From Bradyrhizobium liaoningense (GTDB taxonomy: Bacteria; Pseudomonadota; Alphaproteobacteria; Rhizobiales; Xanthobacteraceae), in contig NZ_JAFCJT010000030.1 in NCBI RefSeq assembly GCF_018130785.1, forward strand, positions 17,216 through 81,215: a stretch of 64,000 nt of DNA, in the 5' to 3' direction. The notes beneath the pieces were generated by a model. That model worked only from the letters and a program-made list of their open reading frames with translations. It was not told the DNA's origin and searched no databases. The translations under genes and the position numbers were made by a program. Positions 1 to 8,273 of this stretch are shown here, in pieces; position 1 is the stretch's first letter, and each line of letters opens with the position of its first letter.

Positions 1-63
1 GACGAGCGCCTTGCCAAGGTGCCGCCCGGCGGCTCGCTTTGGGTTTTTGCGGTCAAGCAATAA
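1..63 (+). CDS. C-terminal end of a PQQ-dependent alcohol dehydrogenase (partial)
   Basis: The window opens inside a reading frame that ends at TAA 61-63. The 20 visible residues end in GGSLWVFAVKQ. This closely resembles the end of the complete PQQ dehydrogenase at 13886-15625 (GGVIWVFALKK), the last blade of the quinoprotein propeller. A c-type cytochrome starts 10 bases downstream, followed by a quinoprotein-associated binding protein, which is the usual dehydrogenase-cytochrome-binding protein order. Substrate and metal preference cannot be judged because the active site lies outside the window. Confidence 0.75.
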   Translation, partial: DERLAKVPPGGSLWVFAVKQ

Positions 64-73
64 CCCCGGCGCT

Positions 74-430
74 ATGCTGAAAGACATCTCTCACAAGACG
101 GTGGCGACGATCGCCACCGTCGCGGTGCTGACGGTCGCGCTTGCGGCGACCGTTCGTGCCGCGGACGACGCAACCGGCAATCCCCTGCAGGCGCAGATCG
201 ACCATGGCAAGTCGACCTACGCTTCGAAATGCTCGCATTGCCACGGTCCCAACCTGATGAACTCCGGCACCATCACACCGGACCTGCGCGCCTTCCCCGA
301 CGACAAGACGCGCTTCGTCACCACGGTGAAGAACGGCAAGAACAACAAGATGCCGCCCTGGGCCGACATCCTCAACGACGACGAGATCGGAAATCTCTGG
401 GCCTTCGTCTCCAGCCGGAGGAAGCCATGA
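74..430 (+). CDS. Periplasmic class I c-type cytochrome, electron acceptor of the upstream PQQ dehydrogenase
   Basis: This 118-residue protein begins with a signal peptide (hydrophobic residues about 9-26, cleaved near VRAAD). It carries one haem-binding motif, CSHCH, and a probable axial methionine in the KMPPW segment near the C terminus. The ATG at 74 was chosen because it gives a clean signal peptide, whereas the longer frame from base 11 would overlap the dehydrogenase gene. It lies 10 bases after the dehydrogenase stop, and its own stop overlaps the next gene as ATGA. I infer that it takes electrons from the reduced quinoprotein and passes them to a terminal oxidase. Confidence 0.85.
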   Translation: MLKDISHKTVATIATVAVLTVALAATVRAADDATGNPLQAQIDHGKSTYASKCSHCHGPNLMNSGTITPDLRAFPDDKTRFVTTVKNGKNNKMPPWADILNDDEIGNLWAFVSSRRKP

Positions 431-1353
431 GGGGCTGGCTCGCTGCGTGGAGCGTTGCCGCGATCCTCGCGACAGCCACGGCCGCCCGCGCGGCCGATGA
501 TCCACTGAAGATCTGTCTCGACGAGGACCGGCCGCCGCTCTCGGTGCATCACAAGGGCAAGCCGGATGCCGGCTTCGACGTGCTGCTGGCGCAAGCGATC
601 GCCGAGCGGATGGGACGGCCGCTGAAAATCCAGTGGTTCGAGAGCAAGCTCGACGAGGATTCCAGCCCGCAGCTCGAGGCCAACGCTTTGCTCTCCGACG
701 GGCGCTGCTCGCTTGTCGGCGGCTATGCGCTGACGACGGATTCCCTCGTCAAGCCCGGCATGAAGACGGCGCGCCTGCCGGATTTCGCCGGCGCCACGCG
801 CGACGACCGGCGCCGCCGCGTCGCGCTCGGCGAGCTCGCGCCGAGCAAGCCCTATGTTTACTCGCCGATGACGGTCGTGCTCGGGCCGAAGGCGCAGGGG
901 CGCAAGATCGGCGACATTGGCGACCTCGCCGGCCTGCGCCTGGCGATCGAGAGCGGATCGCTGGGCGATGCCATCCTGATGACCTTCGACAAAGGGCGCC
1001 TGATCGACAGCATCACCCATCTCGTTCCCGGCCGCGACGATCTCCTCGGCGCGCTCCAGCGCGGCGACTATGACGCGACGCTGATCGACCTCGGCCGTTT
1101 CGACGCCCACCGTGCCACGCATCCGGACACCGTGATCACCGCATCCGGCTATTATTACCCGATCGGCGCCAATCGCGGTTATGTCGGGCTCACCAGCGAT
1201 CCTGCGCTGATCGAGGCCGTCAACAAGACGCTGACCGGCCTTGCTGCCGAAGGCAAGATCGCCGAATTCGGCAAGCAGGCCGGCCTCACCTATCTGCCGC
1301 CGCGCGAGCCTGCGGTGCTCGGCGATGCCTGGGCGAAGATCATTCAAAGGTAG
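427..1353 (+). CDS. Quinoprotein-associated periplasmic substrate-binding protein (XoxJ/MoxJ-like)
   Basis: This 308-residue protein has a signal peptide (residues 1-23, ending AARAAD) and a bacterial extracellular solute-binding fold (family 3 type), starting with KICLDEDRPPLSV and a GFDVLLAQAIAERMG segment. Proteins of this kind sit beside PQQ methanol and alcohol dehydrogenases, and are thought to help dehydrogenase maturation or interaction rather than import. The start overlaps the cytochrome stop by 4 bases (ATGA), so the two are translationally coupled. No ABC permease or ATPase accompanies it, which supports a non-transport role. The exact partner is inferred only from position. Confidence 0.8.
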   Translation: MRGWLAAWSVAAILATATAARAADDPLKICLDEDRPPLSVHHKGKPDAGFDVLLAQAIAERMGRPLKIQWFESKLDEDSSPQLEANALLSDGRCSLVGGYALTTDSLVKPGMKTARLPDFAGATRDDRRRRVALGELAPSKPYVYSPMTVVLGPKAQGRKIGDIGDLAGLRLAIESGSLGDAILMTFDKGRLIDSITHLVPGRDDLLGALQRGDYDATLIDLGRFDAHRATHPDTVITASGYYYPIGANRGYVGLTSDPALIEAVNKTLTGLAAEGKIAEFGKQAGLTYLPPREPAVLGDAWAKIIQR

Positions 1354-1402
1354 GTAGCCACATTCAGCGGTGGGTAGCCACACGCGCCGTTACATCACCG
1401 AT

Positions 1403-1504
1403 GTCATGCCCCGCGAAGGCGGGGCATCCAGTACGCCGCGGCCTCTCGATTCAATCGCAAGCGCCTCTGGAATACTGGATCGCCCGGTCAAGCCGGGCGA
1501 TGAC
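1403..1504. repeat. Composite REP-like palindromic intergenic repeat
   Basis: Two GC-rich hairpins (tgccccgc..gcggggca near 1407-1427, and atcgcccgg..ccgggcgat near 1479-1501) are enclosed by outer inverted ends gtcat/atgac, with a further inner pair ccagta/tactgg. The layout is that of the extragenic palindromes common in Bradyrhizobium. No convincing gene lies between 1354 and 1599; the short frames there run through the repeat. Confidence 0.7.
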
Positions 1505-1599
1505 AGTGAGGTGTGTGGTGCGACCGTCGCTCCACACACCAAAGTGCCGACCACATTTCCGTGGTATGCATAGTGTTTCGTTCGCCCCTTTGGTGCCCC

Positions 1600-2622
1600 G
1601 TGAATCCCCCCACGACACCCTCCGCCGCGGGCTTGCGCGATCTCCTCTCCCGCGAAGTCAAGAGCAGCGAGCTCCTGCGCGCGGTGATCGTCGTCGGCCC
1701 GATGGTCGCTGCCTATTTCATCTCGCGCGAGACGGCGCTGCTGAACCTGGGGCTCGTCGCGGTCTCGCTGCTCATTCCGGCGCTCAGGCGGCACTTTCCG
1801 CCAAAAGTCGTCGCGTGGCATTATCTCGCCATCCTCGTCACCTTTGCCGCGCTTTTCCTTGCAGCTCCGGTCAAGCCGCTATTCGTGGTGCTGACAGCGC
1901 TCGCCGGCTTCCTTGCGGTGGCGGGGACACGCTATGGTGAAGATTTCCGCACGCTCGGCAATTGGGTGTTCATCCCCGCCGTCTATCTCGCGTGCGAGGT
2001 GCGGGAGGGCGTGAGCGCCTCGGAAGCCGTCCGTCATGCCGGCGTGATCATCGCCTCGTCTCCGATCGCGCTAGCGCTCGTCTGCGCCATCCAGATTTAC
2101 GACCAGCAGCGGCGCGGCAATGCCGCGACCTCGTTCGGACCGCCCGCGACCGAAGGGTTTCTGCCCGCAGCGGCAACCGCCATGGCCGTCTTTGCCGCTG
2201 CCGCCCTGGTCGAGATCTTTAACCTCGAGCAGGGGCAATGGGTCATGTGGTCGGCCGCAAGCGTCGTGGTTGGCGACCTCACGGCGTCCACCGGCAAGCT
2301 GAAGCAGCGGGCGATCGGCGCCTTCGTCGGGGCGCCGTTCGGCTTTCTCGCCGGCCTTGCCCTGCCGCAAAGCCGCGTCGGCTACGCCATCGCGATTCTC
2401 GCGGCCACCCTCACCCTGATCTCGTTCTCCCGCTACGTTGTCGGCTTCGGCCTGCGCTGCTTCTTCATCGCGCTCGCCGCGTCCTTTGCCGGCGGCGCCA
2501 GCGGCATCGCCGAGGAACGCATCGTCAACGTGCTGATCGGCGGTGCGTTCGGCCTGATTGCGGTGGCCCTGACCGAGATCGTCTGGCTGCGGGTGATGCG
2601 GAAGACCCGATCGCCCGGATGA
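1600..2622 (+). CDS. FUSC-like integral membrane protein (putative aromatic acid exporter family)
   Basis: The 340-residue protein has about ten hydrophobic segments in two groups, separated by a hydrophilic stretch near residues 155-180. The second group contains WSAASVVVGDLTASTGKLKQRAIGAFVGAPFG, the pattern of fusaric-acid-resistance (FUSC/AaeB-like) proteins, where a conserved loop precedes a glycine-rich helix. The GTG at 1600 was chosen because residues before it look like repeat-derived sequence; GTG 1573 is an alternative. The gene stands alone, after the REP element and before a Bug-type receptor. Export of small aromatic acids is a family-level guess. Confidence 0.65.
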   Translation: MNPPTTPSAAGLRDLLSREVKSSELLRAVIVVGPMVAAYFISRETALLNLGLVAVSLLIPALRRHFPPKVVAWHYLAILVTFAALFLAAPVKPLFVVLTALAGFLAVAGTRYGEDFRTLGNWVFIPAVYLACEVREGVSASEAVRHAGVIIASSPIALALVCAIQIYDQQRRGNAATSFGPPATEGFLPAAATAMAVFAAAALVEIFNLEQGQWVMWSAASVVVGDLTASTGKLKQRAIGAFVGAPFGFLAGLALPQSRVGYAIAILAATLTLISFSRYVVGFGLRCFFIALAASFAGGASGIAEERIVNVLIGGAFGLIAVALTEIVWLRVMRKTRSPG

Positions 2623-2722
2623 CGCGCAAATGGGCGTCGCGCGTCCCTGTCGAATGCGCCAATCTGTCTCGCCTACCACCCCAACCTGATGCAGTAGGGT
2701 CGACAAAAATCAGGAGGGAATC

Positions 2723-3724
2723 ATGCCCGCAAAATTCGATCGCCGCCACTTCATTGCCGCCGGTACCAGTGCACTCGCGATGCCCTTCGTCGCGCGCGGC
2801 GCCTCGGCGCAAGGCGCGTCGCAAGGCAATTGGCCGTCGCGACAGATCCGCATGATTTGCAGCTATCCTGCCGGCGGACAGACCGATTTGCTCGCGCGCG
2901 CCTATGGCGAATTCATCTCCAAGCAAGTCGGCAAGACCGTCGTGGTCGAGAACAAGCCCGGCGCCTCCGGCGCGATCGGCACCGCAGAGGTCGCCCGCGC
3001 CGAGCCCGACGGCCACACCATCCTGTGCTCGATCTCGACCACCTACATCATGAACCGGGTCGTGATGAAGAATCCCGGCTACGACATGGACAAGGACCTG
3101 ACGCTGGTCAGCGTCATTCCGGGCGCCGGCCTGTTGCTGGTCGCGAACCCCAAGACCGGCGTCAAGACGCTGGAGGATTTCGTCGCCTTCGCGCGCAAGA
3201 GCGGCAAGGTCAACTTCGGCACCTATAGTGCGGGCTCGGCCCCGCACATGACGATCAACGAGCTCAACAAGCAGTACGGCCTTTCCATCGAGCCGGTCCA
3301 CTATCGCGGCGAGGCACCGATGTGGACGGGAATGCTGGAAGGCACGCTCGATGCCGCAATGGGCAGCTACACGGCGGCGCAATCCGTCCTGCAAAGCGAT
3401 CGCGGCACCGTGTTCGCCGTGCATTCGAAGAAGGTCGACGCGATCCCTGCCATCAAGACCCTCCCCGAGCAGGGCGCAACGTCAAAGTTCTTCACCGTGA
3501 GCGGCTTCTCCGGCTGGGCCGTGCCGAAGGCGACGCCGCAGCCGGTCGTCGACCGCCTGGCCGAGCTCTGCGTCGCCGCCAACAGCGATCCGAAGGTGAA
3601 GGAGGTTCTCGCGACCTTCGTGCTCGAGCCGGCAATCGGCTTCAAGGAGACCAATGCGCTGTATCAGCGCGAATTGCCGATCTGGATCGAGAGCGCGCAG
3701 TCGCTCGGCCTCGAGCCGGCCTGA
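2723..3724 (+). CDS. Bug/TctC-family periplasmic substrate-binding protein
   Basis: This 333-residue protein begins with a twin-arginine-like leader (RRHFIAAGTSALAMP, cleaved near ASAQ). The mature domain shows typical Bug family signatures: WPSRQIRMICSYPAGGQTDLLAR at the front, then VVVENKPGASGAIGTAEVARAEPDGHT. The family binds carboxylic acids for tripartite tricarboxylate transporters. A good Shine-Dalgarno (aggaggg) precedes the ATG. No TctA or TctB gene is adjacent, so it is an orphan receptor, as is very common in this order; its ligand cannot be told from sequence. Confidence 0.88.
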   Translation: MPAKFDRRHFIAAGTSALAMPFVARGASAQGASQGNWPSRQIRMICSYPAGGQTDLLARAYGEFISKQVGKTVVVENKPGASGAIGTAEVARAEPDGHTILCSISTTYIMNRVVMKNPGYDMDKDLTLVSVIPGAGLLLVANPKTGVKTLEDFVAFARKSGKVNFGTYSAGSAPHMTINELNKQYGLSIEPVHYRGEAPMWTGMLEGTLDAAMGSYTAAQSVLQSDRGTVFAVHSKKVDAIPAIKTLPEQGATSKFFTVSGFSGWAVPKATPQPVVDRLAELCVAANSDPKVKEVLATFVLEPAIGFKETNALYQRELPIWIESAQSLGLEPA

Positions 3725-3856
3725 ACCTTGCGCGGCGCACAGCTGTCCATCGCAGCCCGGCATCCGACCAAAGCCTAGTGTCGGAAGGGCATTTTCCCGC
3801 TATGATTGTGCGCCGCTGCCGGGAGCCCTTGCCGGCGGACAAGAAAGGCCGATCGC

Positions 3857-4282
3857 ATGACACCGGATGGCGTTGCCGTAGGCGTCATGATCATTCTGCT
3901 CTTTCCGATGGGCTATTTCACGCTGGCCTCGCCCGCCTTCCTGCTGGTGAAGCTCGATATCCAGCCCGTCGCACAGCTATTGCGCGGGATGTTCAACGCC
4001 CATTTTCTGGTGATGCGCGTTGCCGGCGTGATCGGGACGCTGGCTTTCCTGCTCGACGGGCGCCTGGTCGCCGCGATGGGCGTCGGCCTGCTTGCCGCCT
4101 TGGCCATCTGCGGGCGCCGCTGGTTCATGCAACGGATCGACGACCAGCTCAGCGCGAGGGACGCTGGCGATGCTGAAGCCCCGCACCGCCTGCGCCGGCT
4201 GCATTGGAGCGGAATGCTGGGCAACGCGGTGCTGCTCGTCGCTCTCGTGACCAGCATTCCCTACGTCGCCATATCGGCCTGA
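3857..4282 (+). CDS. Small integral membrane protein of unknown function
   Basis: I do not recognise this 141-residue protein. It has four likely membrane segments (about residues 7-28, 44-66, 70-87 and 120-138) and a charged cytoplasmic loop between the third and fourth. The ATG at 3857 starts directly in the hydrophobic N terminus; the longer frame from 3806 adds a polar stretch without any feature. It lies between the Bug receptor and the convergent AraC regulator, with no clear operon partner. Confidence 0.55.
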   Translation: MTPDGVAVGVMIILLFPMGYFTLASPAFLLVKLDIQPVAQLLRGMFNAHFLVMRVAGVIGTLAFLLDGRLVAAMGVGLLAALAICGRRWFMQRIDDQLSARDAGDAEAPHRLRRLHWSGMLGNAVLLVALVTSIPYVAISA

Positions 4283-4320
4283 GATATCGCCGCGCGGCCT
4301 GCGTCGGCTGCGGCGCTCGC

Positions 4321-5289
4321 CTAATGCTCGCCCGAAGCCGCGGCGCCTTGCTGGGCCTTGTGGATCGAGGACGGCACCACGCCAAAGTATTTCCGGAACA
4401 CGCGGCTGAAATGCGATGAGCTGGAGAAGCCCCAGGAGAACGCGACGTCGGTGATGGTCTTGCCGCCGTGCGCCTCGAGCTCCTGGCGACAGTTCTGTAA
4501 GCGTGCCTGCCAGATATAGTCGCTCACCGTGGTGCCGCGCTCGGAGAACAGCATGTGCAGATAGCGCTTGGAGCAGCCGAGCTCGGCGGAGATCTGGTCG
4601 ATGCACAGATCCGGGTCACGCAGGTGCTCGCGGATGAAGAACTGCGCGCGGACATACATCGCCTCGGGCCCGACGCGATCGAACATCGTGTCCGCTTCGC
4701 GCAGCGGCAGCAGCAGCAGGTCGATCAGCGAATCGGCGACGCCGACCGCACTGTTCGCCGACAGCTTGGCCGCCTCGTCGAAGGTGGCATGGACAAAATC
4801 GTGGGCGATCCGCCCCGTCCCCGTCTTCGCCGACAATTTGCAAGCCGGCATCCGCTGCGACGGGAATCCGCGGTCGCGCAGCAGCGCCTTCGGCACGATC
4901 ACCACGTCGTGGCGGGTGAAGGCGGGGCTGATGATCGAATGCGGACAGGAAACGTCATAGGCGATGATGTCGCCCGGATTCAGTTCGATGTGGCGGCCTT
5001 CCTGCTCGAAATAGGACACGCCGTAAGTCTGGAAGTGGATCTTGATGTACGGGTGTTCATTGGCCTTGGCGCGCGCCAGCGTGTGCGCGATGCGATGCTG
5101 GCTCACCTCGATCTGGCAGAGCTTCAGGCGCGAGACGCTGGTGTAGTCGATGCGGCCTTCGAGCGAGGACGCCTCGAGCGGATCGACATCGAAATACCCA
5201 CACAGGCTCGTCAGCCCGTCGATCCAGCTCTGGATCTGCCGCTTCGGCGTCAGTCCGGTCGTCGAGAGCGTGTGAATTGTGTCGGACAT
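4321..5289 (-). CDS. AraC-family transcriptional regulator, candidate regulator of xoxF
   Basis: The 322-residue protein has an N-terminal AraC-binding-like domain (about residues 10-200, with a cupin-like turn ELNPGDIIAYDV). The C-terminal double helix-turn-helix (about 215-315) includes the signature DVAFSWGFSSSSHFSRVFRKYFGVVPS. The ATG at 5289 is preferred over an in-frame GTG at 5301. It is transcribed divergently from the xoxF operon with a 515-base gap, the usual place for a dedicated activator. In Bradyrhizobium an AraC gene occupies this position; that it controls C1 oxidation is inferred from position. Confidence 0.85.
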   Translation of the reverse strand: MSDTIHTLSTTGLTPKRQIQSWIDGLTSLCGYFDVDPLEASSLEGRIDYTSVSRLKLCQIEVSQHRIAHTLARAKANEHPYIKIHFQTYGVSYFEQEGRHIELNPGDIIAYDVSCPHSIISPAFTRHDVVIVPKALLRDRGFPSQRMPACKLSAKTGTGRIAHDFVHATFDEAAKLSANSAVGVADSLIDLLLLPLREADTMFDRVGPEAMYVRAQFFIREHLRDPDLCIDQISAELGCSKRYLHMLFSERGTTVSDYIWQARLQNCRQELEAHGGKTITDVAFSWGFSSSSHFSRVFRKYFGVVPSSIHKAQQGAAASGEH

Positions 5290-5804
5290 TAATCCAGCCA
5301 CTGGTTTGATCCGGAGATTCGACGCGAATCGCGACCAGCGCTTCCCGAGCCCTCAGCCGTGATTGCGTGACGTTTACCTCGAATTTGAGCGGTCTTTTAG
5401 AACGAGCGCCACGTTCCATTGCCACCCTTGAAACTTAATCCTCCGCCTTAGTTGCAGCGCCGTCAAGGGGAACCTGAGCGTCGAAGGCAGTCGAGAAGCC
5501 ATGCGGAAGCCGCTGAATTCGCTACTGCAAAATCAAAATCTTCGCGTCCGTGCGCTGTCAAGCAAAGCAGTTTCCCTCTTGGGCAAGTTTCCCGATGACG
5601 AAGTCGTTAGGGATTGCGGCAGGAACAACAAGAACGGGCCGCTCTGCACGTGGACCCGTGGCTCTCATCCGGAGGAGGAAACAGCACAGCATCGTTTTCT
5701 GGTCCCAGACGTGACCGCCCTGCACGAGCAGACGCCGGACGAGAAGCCCGGTGATTAAGCAATTGCTTCGGAAACAATAAAACGAGACCAACGGAGGAAT
5801 GACT
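5290..5804. promoter_or_regulatory. Divergent control region between the AraC gene and xoxF
   Basis: This 515-base gap holds no gene I can support. The 85-codon frame at 5501-5758 lacks a ribosome site and family resemblance. The region should contain the promoters of both flanking operons and the AraC binding sites, but I cannot place -35/-10 boxes or a repeated operator with confidence. The length suggests a long xoxF leader. Confidence 0.4.
5793..5798 (+). promoter_or_regulatory. Shine-Dalgarno that fixes the xoxF start
   Basis: GGAGGA ends directly against an ATG at 5799, too close for initiation there, but lies 6 bases before the second ATG at 5805. The second ATG is therefore the likely start. 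Confidence 0.75.
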
Positions 5805-7613
5805 ATGCGCAAGGTGCTAATGGCGACCTATCTTGGCTCCGCGGCGATGCTCGCCGTCGGCAGCGCGTCAGCCAATGACGAGCTGATCAAGATGTCGCAG
5901 AACCCGAAAGACTGGGTAATGCCGGCGGGCGACTACGCCAATACCCGCTATTCCAAGCTGAACCAGATCAACGCACAAAACGTAGGCAAGCTCCAGGTCG
6001 CCTGGACCTTCTCCACCGGCGTGCTGCGCGGCCACGAAGGCGGCCCGCTGATCATCGGCAACATGATGTACGTCCACACGCCGTTCCCGAACAAGGTCTA
6101 CGCTATTGACCTTTCGAACGAGAACAAGATCGTCTGGAAGTACGAGCCGAAGCAGGATCCGAACGTCATCCCCGTGATGTGCTGCGATACGGTTAACCGC
6201 GGCCTGTCCTACGGCGACGGCAAGATCATCCTGCATCAGGCCGACACCAACCTCGTCGCGCTCGACGCCAAGACCGGCAAGGTCGAGTGGTCGGCGACAA
6301 ATGGCAATCCGGCGAAGGGCGAGACCGGTACGTCGGCCGCGCTGGTCGTCAAGGACAAGGTCCTGGTCGGCATCTCCGGCGGCGAGTTCGGCGTGCAGTG
6401 TCACGTCACCGCATACGATCTCAAGAGCGGCAAGCAGGTCTGGCGCGCCTTCTCCGAAGGTCCGGATGACCAGATCAAGGTCGATCCGGCCAAGACAACG
6501 TCGCTCGGCAAGCCGGTCGGAGCCGATTCCTCGCTGAAGACCTGGCAAGGCGATCAGTGGAAGATCGGCGGCGGCTGCACCTGGGGCTGGATGTCCTTCG
6601 ATCCCGCTCTGAACCTCGTGTATTACGGCTCGGGCAACCCCTCGACCTGGAATCCGAAGCAGCGTCCGGGCGACAACAAGTGGTCGATGACGATTTTCGC
6701 GCGCGACGCGGACACCGGCATGGCCAAGTGGGTCTATCAGATGACGCCCCACGACGAGTGGGACTATGACGGCGTCAACGAGATGATCCTCTCGGATCAG
6801 CAGATCAACGGCCAGCCGCGCAAGCTGCTGACCCATTTCGACCGTAACGGCCTCGCCTACACGATGGACCGTGAGAACGGCGAACTGCTGGTCGCCGAAA
6901 AGTACGATCCGAAGGTGAACTGGACCTCCGGCGTCGACATGGACAAGAACTCGCCGACCTATGGCCGTCCGAAGGTGCTCGACGCAGCGTCGACCGACAA
7001 GGCCGGCGAAGACCACAACGTGAAGGGCATCTGCCCGGCCGCGCTCGGTACCAAGGACGAGCAGCCGGCAGCCTACTCGCCGGACACGCAGCTGTTCTAC
7101 GTTCCGACCAACCACGTCTGCATGGACTACGAACCGTTCAAGGTGAGCTACACCGCGGGCCAGCCCTATGTGGGTGCGACGCTCTCGATGTATCCGCCGC
7201 AGGGTGAAACCCACATGGGTAACTTCATCGCCTGGGACGGCAAGACCGGCAAGATCGTCTGGTCGAACAAGGAGCAGTTCTCGGTCTGGTCGGGTGCGCT
7301 CGCAACCGCCGGCGGCGTGGTGTTCTACGGCACGCTCGAAGGCTACCTGAAGGCGGTCGACGCCAAGTCCGGCAAGGAGCTCTACAAGTTCAAGACTCCC
7401 TCCGGCATCATCGGCAACGTCACGACCTATGAGAACGGCGGCAAGCAGTACGTCGCAGTGCTCTCCGGCGTGGGCGGCTGGGCCGGCATCGGTCTGGCGG
7501 CAGGTCTGACCGATCCGACCGCCGGTCTCGGCGCAGTCGGTGGCTACGCGGCTCTCAGCAACTACACGGCACTCGGCGGTACGCTGACCGTGTTCTCGCT
7601 GCCGGCGAACTAG
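5805..7613 (+). CDS. xoxF: Lanthanide-dependent PQQ methanol dehydrogenase XoxF
   Basis: This 602-residue periplasmic quinoprotein oxidises methanol (and probably formaldehyde) using PQQ and a lanthanide. It has a signal peptide (cleaved after SASA, about residue 20) and the eight-bladed propeller repeats (W-docking motifs such as AKTGKVEWS and GKTGKIVWS). The vicinal disulfide is Cys126-Cys127 (MCCDT). The catalytic stretch is DEWDYDGVNE with Asp320 and Asp322; the second Asp separates lanthanide XoxF from calcium MxaF, which has Ala there. It heads an operon with xoxG, adhC and gfa. No MxaI small subunit is present, as expected for XoxF. In Bradyrhizobium this locus has been linked to C1 units released from methoxylated aromatics. 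Confidence 0.97.
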   Translation: MRKVLMATYLGSAAMLAVGSASANDELIKMSQNPKDWVMPAGDYANTRYSKLNQINAQNVGKLQVAWTFSTGVLRGHEGGPLIIGNMMYVHTPFPNKVYAIDLSNENKIVWKYEPKQDPNVIPVMCCDTVNRGLSYGDGKIILHQADTNLVALDAKTGKVEWSATNGNPAKGETGTSAALVVKDKVLVGISGGEFGVQCHVTAYDLKSGKQVWRAFSEGPDDQIKVDPAKTTSLGKPVGADSSLKTWQGDQWKIGGGCTWGWMSFDPALNLVYYGSGNPSTWNPKQRPGDNKWSMTIFARDADTGMAKWVYQMTPHDEWDYDGVNEMILSDQQINGQPRKLLTHFDRNGLAYTMDRENGELLVAEKYDPKVNWTSGVDMDKNSPTYGRPKVLDAASTDKAGEDHNVKGICPAALGTKDEQPAAYSPDTQLFYVPTNHVCMDYEPFKVSYTAGQPYVGATLSMYPPQGETHMGNFIAWDGKTGKIVWSNKEQFSVWSGALATAGGVVFYGTLEGYLKAVDAKSGKELYKFKTPSGIIGNVTTYENGGKQYVAVLSGVGGWAGIGLAAGLTDPTAGLGAVGGYAALSNYTALGGTLTVFSLPAN

Positions 7614-7631
7614 CCTCACCTTCGTGTCGCC

Positions 7632-7660
7632 CCGGCGCGTGGATCAACTCCACGCGCCGG
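7632..7660 (+). other. Intercistronic hairpin between xoxF and xoxG
   Basis: A perfect 12-bp stem (7632-7643 with 7649-7660, loop of 5) sits 18 bases after the xoxF stop and 34 before the xoxG start. There is no T-run, so it is more likely an mRNA-stability or attenuation element that keeps dehydrogenase expression above cytochrome expression than a full terminator. Confidence 0.65.
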
Positions 7661-7694
7661 CTCGTCTCCACCTGATGCCTTCGAGGATCATCTC

Positions 7695-8216
7695 TTGCGT
7701 AAAATCTGCTTTGTCATCGCTGCGACCATCTTCGTGACTTCGGGAGGAATTGCCGTTGCGGACGGTCCGGGCGACCCGACCGCCGTCAAGAAGGAAGACG
7801 ACGGAAAGTGGCTCGATAAGGAAGGAAACCCGACCTACAAGATTTCGGCCGACGGCACCGTGGACTGGTTCACCTATTCCGGATATCGCCGCTATCACTC
7901 CGACTGCCACGTCTGCCATGGCCCCGACGGCATGGGATCCACCTACGCACCGTCGTTGAAGGATTCGGTCAAGACCATGAGCTATGGCGACTTCCTCGGC
8001 GTCGTCGCCTCCGGTCGCAAGAACATCTCGACCGCGCAGGAGAACGTCATGCCCGCCTTCGGCGACAACCCGAACGTCGCCTGCTACATGGACGATCTCT
8101 ACGTCTATCTGCGCGCCCGCTCCGACGAGGCGTGGGGCCGTCAACGTCCCTCCAAGAAGGAGGAGAAGAACGAGACCTACACCAAGGCGGAAGACGCCTG
8201 CATGGGTAAGAAATGA
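7695..8216 (+). CDS. xoxG: XoxG-type cytochrome c(L), electron acceptor of XoxF
   Basis: The 173-residue protein starts at TTG 7695, supported by a GAGGA seven bases upstream and an immediate signal peptide (cleaved near AVADG). It has one haem site, CHVCH, and the XoxG/MxaG-like segment with the axial Met in VMPAFGDNPNVACYMDDLYVYLRAR. This matches the c-type cytochrome that dedicatedly oxidises XoxF. Its position directly after xoxF supports the same role. The C terminus is lysine- and glutamate-rich. Confidence 0.92.
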   Translation: MRKICFVIAATIFVTSGGIAVADGPGDPTAVKKEDDGKWLDKEGNPTYKISADGTVDWFTYSGYRRYHSDCHVCHGPDGMGSTYAPSLKDSVKTMSYGDFLGVVASGRKNISTAQENVMPAFGDNPNVACYMDDLYVYLRARSDEAWGRQRPSKKEEKNETYTKAEDACMGKK

Positions 8217-8273
8217 AGGTTACCAGGACCGATACCACCTCGTGGCGTCCTGCGAGAATTTGAGGAGTTTACG

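Noticed and set aside
5501..5758. 85-codon frame upstream of xoxF
   Set aside because: No ribosome site, no recognisable pattern, and it lies in the expected promoter region.
5868..7619. A 583-codon frame antisense to xoxF
   Set aside because: Mirror of the xoxF coding frame, with low-complexity Arg/Val/Asp composition and no start signal.
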